Of a DNA stretch of 7,436 bases, positions 5,602 through 7,436 are shown in pieces (the first letter of the stretch is position 1; every line of letters starts with the position of its first letter). The stretch is from Syntrophothermus sp. UBA1445 (lineage in GTDB: Bacteria; Bacillota; Syntrophomonadia; Syntrophomonadales; DTU052). Both the position numbers and the translations under genes were made by a program. The notes beneath the pieces were generated by a model. It had not been told where the DNA came from, did not search any database, and saw only the letters and a program-made list of their open reading frames with translations. The stretch is taken from contig DCTH01000047.1 in the NCBI GenBank assembly GCA_002329495.1, positions 184 to 7,619 on the forward strand, given 5' to 3'.

Positions 5602-6300
5602 TTAGTCAGTATTCAGCCAGTAGCCTGGGTAATCAGGCGACATAGCATTATCAGGAGCATGACCAAAATCAATGGCTACCTTCCCCGACTGTTCCGCCAT
5701 AGTGGTGCAGATTATTGTCGCATTACACCCGGCAGAAACCAGCGACCATTCATGACCTATCCGGCTCATCGCTTCTATACAGGTCTCAATCTCCTCATAT
5801 CCATCGATGGTAACAGTACCTGGAACCACCACCCCCAGCTTCTCGTAGAGGTAGCGGGCGAACTGCGCTGCCGGGCGTCCTACCAGCAGAGGTGGGTATT
5901 TGCGAATCAGGTCGACGAAAGGTTTATACATGGGCAGGTATACGTTTTGAAAGGCATAGCAGATCGAGCGGGGCTGTATTCCGAGTGCGTTGAACACCTG
6001 GTGGGTAAATTCGTCGTCCGCAAATACACCAACCATATCAGCCCGGGAGATAGAATCGATCATTCTATCTCTTAATTCCAGGTTGGGGAGTCTTACCCCA
6101 CAGTAGGTATTACTCCCGCTCCAGGGCACATTGTCCTTTATCCAATCCAGACTGTGAACCAACTCCTGAGCCAGTACCATCAGTTCCCCATCTCCAAGCC
6201 GAATCAAAGAAAACGGCCGGCCCGAAGATAATGAATACTCAATTCGATCAACAATCTCTTCGGCGGACGCGTAATCCTCAGGATGCAAAAAAACACTCAA
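5602..6300 (-). CDS. GT-D-fold putative glycosyltransferase
   Basis: Read from TTG 6300 the product has 232 residues. The segment FSLIRLGDGELMVL (30-43) carries the (F/L)GDGE signature with the DxE triplet (Asp37-Gly38-Glu39) typical of GT-D glycosyltransferases related to DUF1792. Further on, GVFADDEF (91-98), LLVGRPAAQFARYL (138-151), WSLVSAGCNATII (185-197) and VAIDFGHAPD (208-217) resemble the later strands of that fold. In the known members the DxE motif binds the nucleotide-sugar and metal; activity here is inferred. The open frame extends upstream to a GTG at 6462, but those 54 codons run through sequence with no family resemblance and begin inside the inverted-repeat element. A clear ribosome-binding site instead precedes TTG 6300. 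Twelve nt separate its stop from the CgeB-like gene downstream, so the two form one transcription unit. Confidence 0.8.
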   Translation of the reverse strand: MSVFLHPEDYASAEEIVDRIEYSLSSGRPFSLIRLGDGELMVLAQELVHSLDWIKDNVPWSGSNTYCGVRLPNLELRDRMIDSISRADMVGVFADDEFTHQVFNALGIQPRSICYAFQNVYLPMYKPFVDLIRKYPPLLVGRPAAQFARYLYEKLGVVVPGTVTIDGYEEIETCIEAMSRIGHEWSLVSAGCNATIICTTMAEQSGKVAIDFGHAPDNAMSPDYPGYWLNTD

Positions 6301-6304
6301 AGCT

Positions 6305-6312
6305 ATCACCTC
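6305..6312 (-). promoter_or_regulatory. Ribosome-binding site that fixes the GT-D gene start
   Basis: On the minus strand GAGGTGAT (6312 down to 6305) is followed by AGCT and then TTG 6300, an 8-nt gap from GAGG. This is the only good site near the conserved part of the protein and argues for the short, 232-residue product. Confidence 0.75.
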
Positions 6313-6415
6313 GAGGGTTATTTTTTGAATCAATAGGTAATGCCAATATATGGATGGAAATAGCGGAAGGTTACGGTGTGCTTGGACAGGGAACTGATAA
6401 AGATAAACTTGGGAC

Positions 6416-6441
6416 AGGCATGGGGCCTGGTTCTTATGCCT
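6416..6441. repeat. Small inverted repeat in the leader of the GT-D gene
   Basis: AGGCAT (6416-6421) and ATGCCT (6436-6441) form a 6-bp stem with a 14-nt loop. It lies between the large inverted-repeat element and the GT-D start. There is no T tract on either strand, so it is not an obvious terminator. It may be chance. Confidence 0.35.
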
Positions 6442-6456
6442 AGTATTGTGTAGAAA

Positions 6457-6553
6457 ATACACTATTTCGGGGACACCATACTAAATTATTTGTCCCGTCA
6501 TAGGGGCAAATAATTTAGTATGGTGTCCCCGAAATTGTTTCGAAATAGCGTAT
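6457..6553. mobile_element. REPIN/MITE-like inverted-repeat element
   Basis: Bases 6464-6492 and 6507-6535 are perfect 29-bp inverted copies, beginning ATTTCGGGGACACCATACTA on each side. Pairing continues inward through TCCC/GGGG (6493-6496 with 6503-6506, one G-T pair) to leave a 6-nt centre, GTCATA. Outer arms ATACACTATTTCG (6457-6469) and CGAAATAGCGTAT (6541-6553) match at 12 of 13 positions; the right side holds an extra 11 bp because CGAAAT occurs twice (6530-6535, 6541-6546). Within the left arm GGGACA (6470-6475) and TGTCCC (6491-6496) can also fold on themselves, so two small hairpins or one large one are possible, as in paired REP sequences. From memory, GGGGACAC-ATACT motifs accompany REP-associated Y1 transposases in several bacteria. 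No transposase is in this window, and no T tract follows the hairpin on either strand. Confidence 0.75.
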
Positions 6554-6581
6554 AGGGTCACCGAAGCGTCCTCGCTGAGTT

Positions 6582-7436
6582 TTAGAGCCTGCCGAAGGCC
6601 TTAAGGATCTGTTCCGCCCGGAGTTGATAGGTGTGTCTCTCGTATACGTATTGCTGGGCCTGCAGTGCTCTTTCCCGGCGTTCATTCTCACTCATACTCA
6701 GGATGGTGTTGACCGCATCCAGGGTTTGTTCAGTATTTCTCACCTGGAAAATCAGATCCCCGAATAATGATTCCTGAGCCTTGGTGTAATGGGCCAGGTA
6801 CAAACCGCCACCGCAGCCAAGAGCCTCGAAGGGGCGCATCGAGGTCTGGGTTATGGAGGTATCATCGCAGTTCACGCCCAACACTATCTTGGCGGAACTA
6901 TAGACATAGGACAGTTGTTCATAAGGGAGCAGACCGCCGTAGACCCAGGGGTAGGACAAAAGATTGACCGGTTTCCTGCGGTCATCCCAGTAGAGCCCCC
7001 AGATTTTGATGGAGTAGCCTCGTTCAACCAGTGGCATGATGAACCACCGGATTTCCTGATACCGGGAGTCGTAGTTCGTTGCCACCAGTATCATATCGTA
7101 AAGGTACTCCGTACGCGGCCCGGTGTAGTAATGATATTCTGGATTGCACCCAAATAACAGTACTTCCGAGCCTTTCCCCAGGGCCTCATACCTGGGAACA
7201 CACTCCGCAGTGGTTGTGAAGACGTAATCAACCAGAGGCGCGTAGACCATTGACAGGTAATCAGTGGAAACAGGGTCCTCGATGGCCCAGTATAGATGAG
7301 GGATAGAAAGATCACGAACTGTCTGGCAAACCGCCGGCCCATTAAATCCGGGATAACCCTCAGAAAAAACGAAATCCGGCTTGAATTCCCGGATGGCTGA
7401 CAGTAAGCGACGCCGCTGCTCCGTTACCGGCAAGCC
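6582..7436 (-). CDS. CgeB-like glycosyltransferase (first copy, 5' end missing)
   Basis: The frame is open through the right edge of the window, so the start and the first part of the N-terminal domain are missing; 284 codons are present. It is a clear paralogue of the CgeB-like product encoded at 4513-5589. Parallel blocks are PDFVFSEGYPG, IPHLYWAIEDP, YVFTTTAECVPRYEALG, ATNYDSRYQEIRWFIMPLVERGY, VYGGLLPYEQLSYVYSSAKIVLGVN, SMRPFEALGCGGGLYLAHYTKAQESLF and YERHTYQLRAEQIL. The canonical Glu of the RPFEALGCG motif is present (codon 6825-6827). It ends at KAFGRL, without the 40-residue tail of the other copy. The same inferred role applies: a cytoplasmic glycosyltransferase for a spore or cell-surface glycan. 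It is separated from the GT-D gene by 281 bp that hold the inverted-repeat element. No intrinsic terminator follows its stop, so read-through into the next genes is possible. Confidence 0.85.
   Translation of the reverse strand, partial: GLPVTEQRRRLLSAIREFKPDFVFSEGYPGFNGPAVCQTVRDLSIPHLYWAIEDPVSTDYLSMVYAPLVDYVFTTTAECVPRYEALGKGSEVLLFGCNPEYHYYTGPRTEYLYDMILVATNYDSRYQEIRWFIMPLVERGYSIKIWGLYWDDRRKPVNLLSYPWVYGGLLPYEQLSYVYSSAKIVLGVNCDDTSITQTSMRPFEALGCGGGLYLAHYTKAQESLFGDLIFQVRNTEQTLDAVNTILSMSENERRERALQAQQYVYERHTYQLRAEQILKAFGRL

Noticed and set aside
4663..6443. Plus-strand open frames opposite the second CgeB-like and GT-D genes
   Set aside because: Same situation: compositional shadows of conserved minus-strand genes with no recognisable domains.
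6464..6535. The large inverted repeat as a rho-independent terminator for the first CgeB-like gene
   Set aside because: The stem is much too long and no T tract follows on either strand; it fits a REPIN/MITE-type element better, though it might still impede transcription or protect RNA ends.

Overview
The window looks like chromosomal DNA of an endospore-forming, low-to-mid G+C Firmicute, most likely a Clostridia/Peptococcaceae-type organism. This rests on a YabE-type G5-3D wall protein, a YhcN/YlaJ-type lipoprotein, ksgA and veg in the order seen around ksgA in Bacillus and Clostridia, and on two CgeB-type (spore maturation) glycosyltransferases. The genus is inferred only from gene content and style; no rRNA is present.

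Left half (1-3109, plus strand). The 3' end of a G5-3D domain wall protein gene is followed by a sporulation-type lipoprotein gene and an intrinsic terminator (1202-1226). Next come ksgA/rsmA (TTG start) and, 14 bp downstream, a YkuK-family RNase-H-fold gene. After a 185-bp gap with two tandem sigma-A-like promoters comes veg, whose best start is a TTG at 2812, closed by a strong terminator (3086-3109). Compared with the Bacillus order yabE-rnmV-ksgA-yabG-veg, the lipoprotein sits where rnmV would be and the ykuK-like gene where yabG would be.

Right half (3145-7436, minus strand, convergent with veg). Four genes for surface glycan synthesis read right to left: a CgeB-like glycosyltransferase cut by the window edge, a protein with GT-D-fold signatures, a second CgeB-like glycosyltransferase, and a TuaH-like GT4 glycosyltransferase with an unexplained basic C-terminal tail. 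The second CgeB-like gene starts 12 nt after the GT-D gene, so those two are surely co-transcribed. No terminator is seen between the second CgeB-like gene and the TuaH-like gene.

Between the first CgeB-like gene and the GT-D gene lies the most striking non-coding structure: a perfect 29-bp inverted repeat around a short centre (6464-6535), with imperfect outer arms (6457-6553). It looks like a REPIN- or MITE-type element mobilised in trans by a Y1 (REP-associated) transposase.

Working together: the left block is housekeeping (rRNA methylation, Veg) plus envelope and sporulation functions. The right block is best read as a small glycosylation module for the spore or cell surface; its substrate and product cannot be told from sequence.
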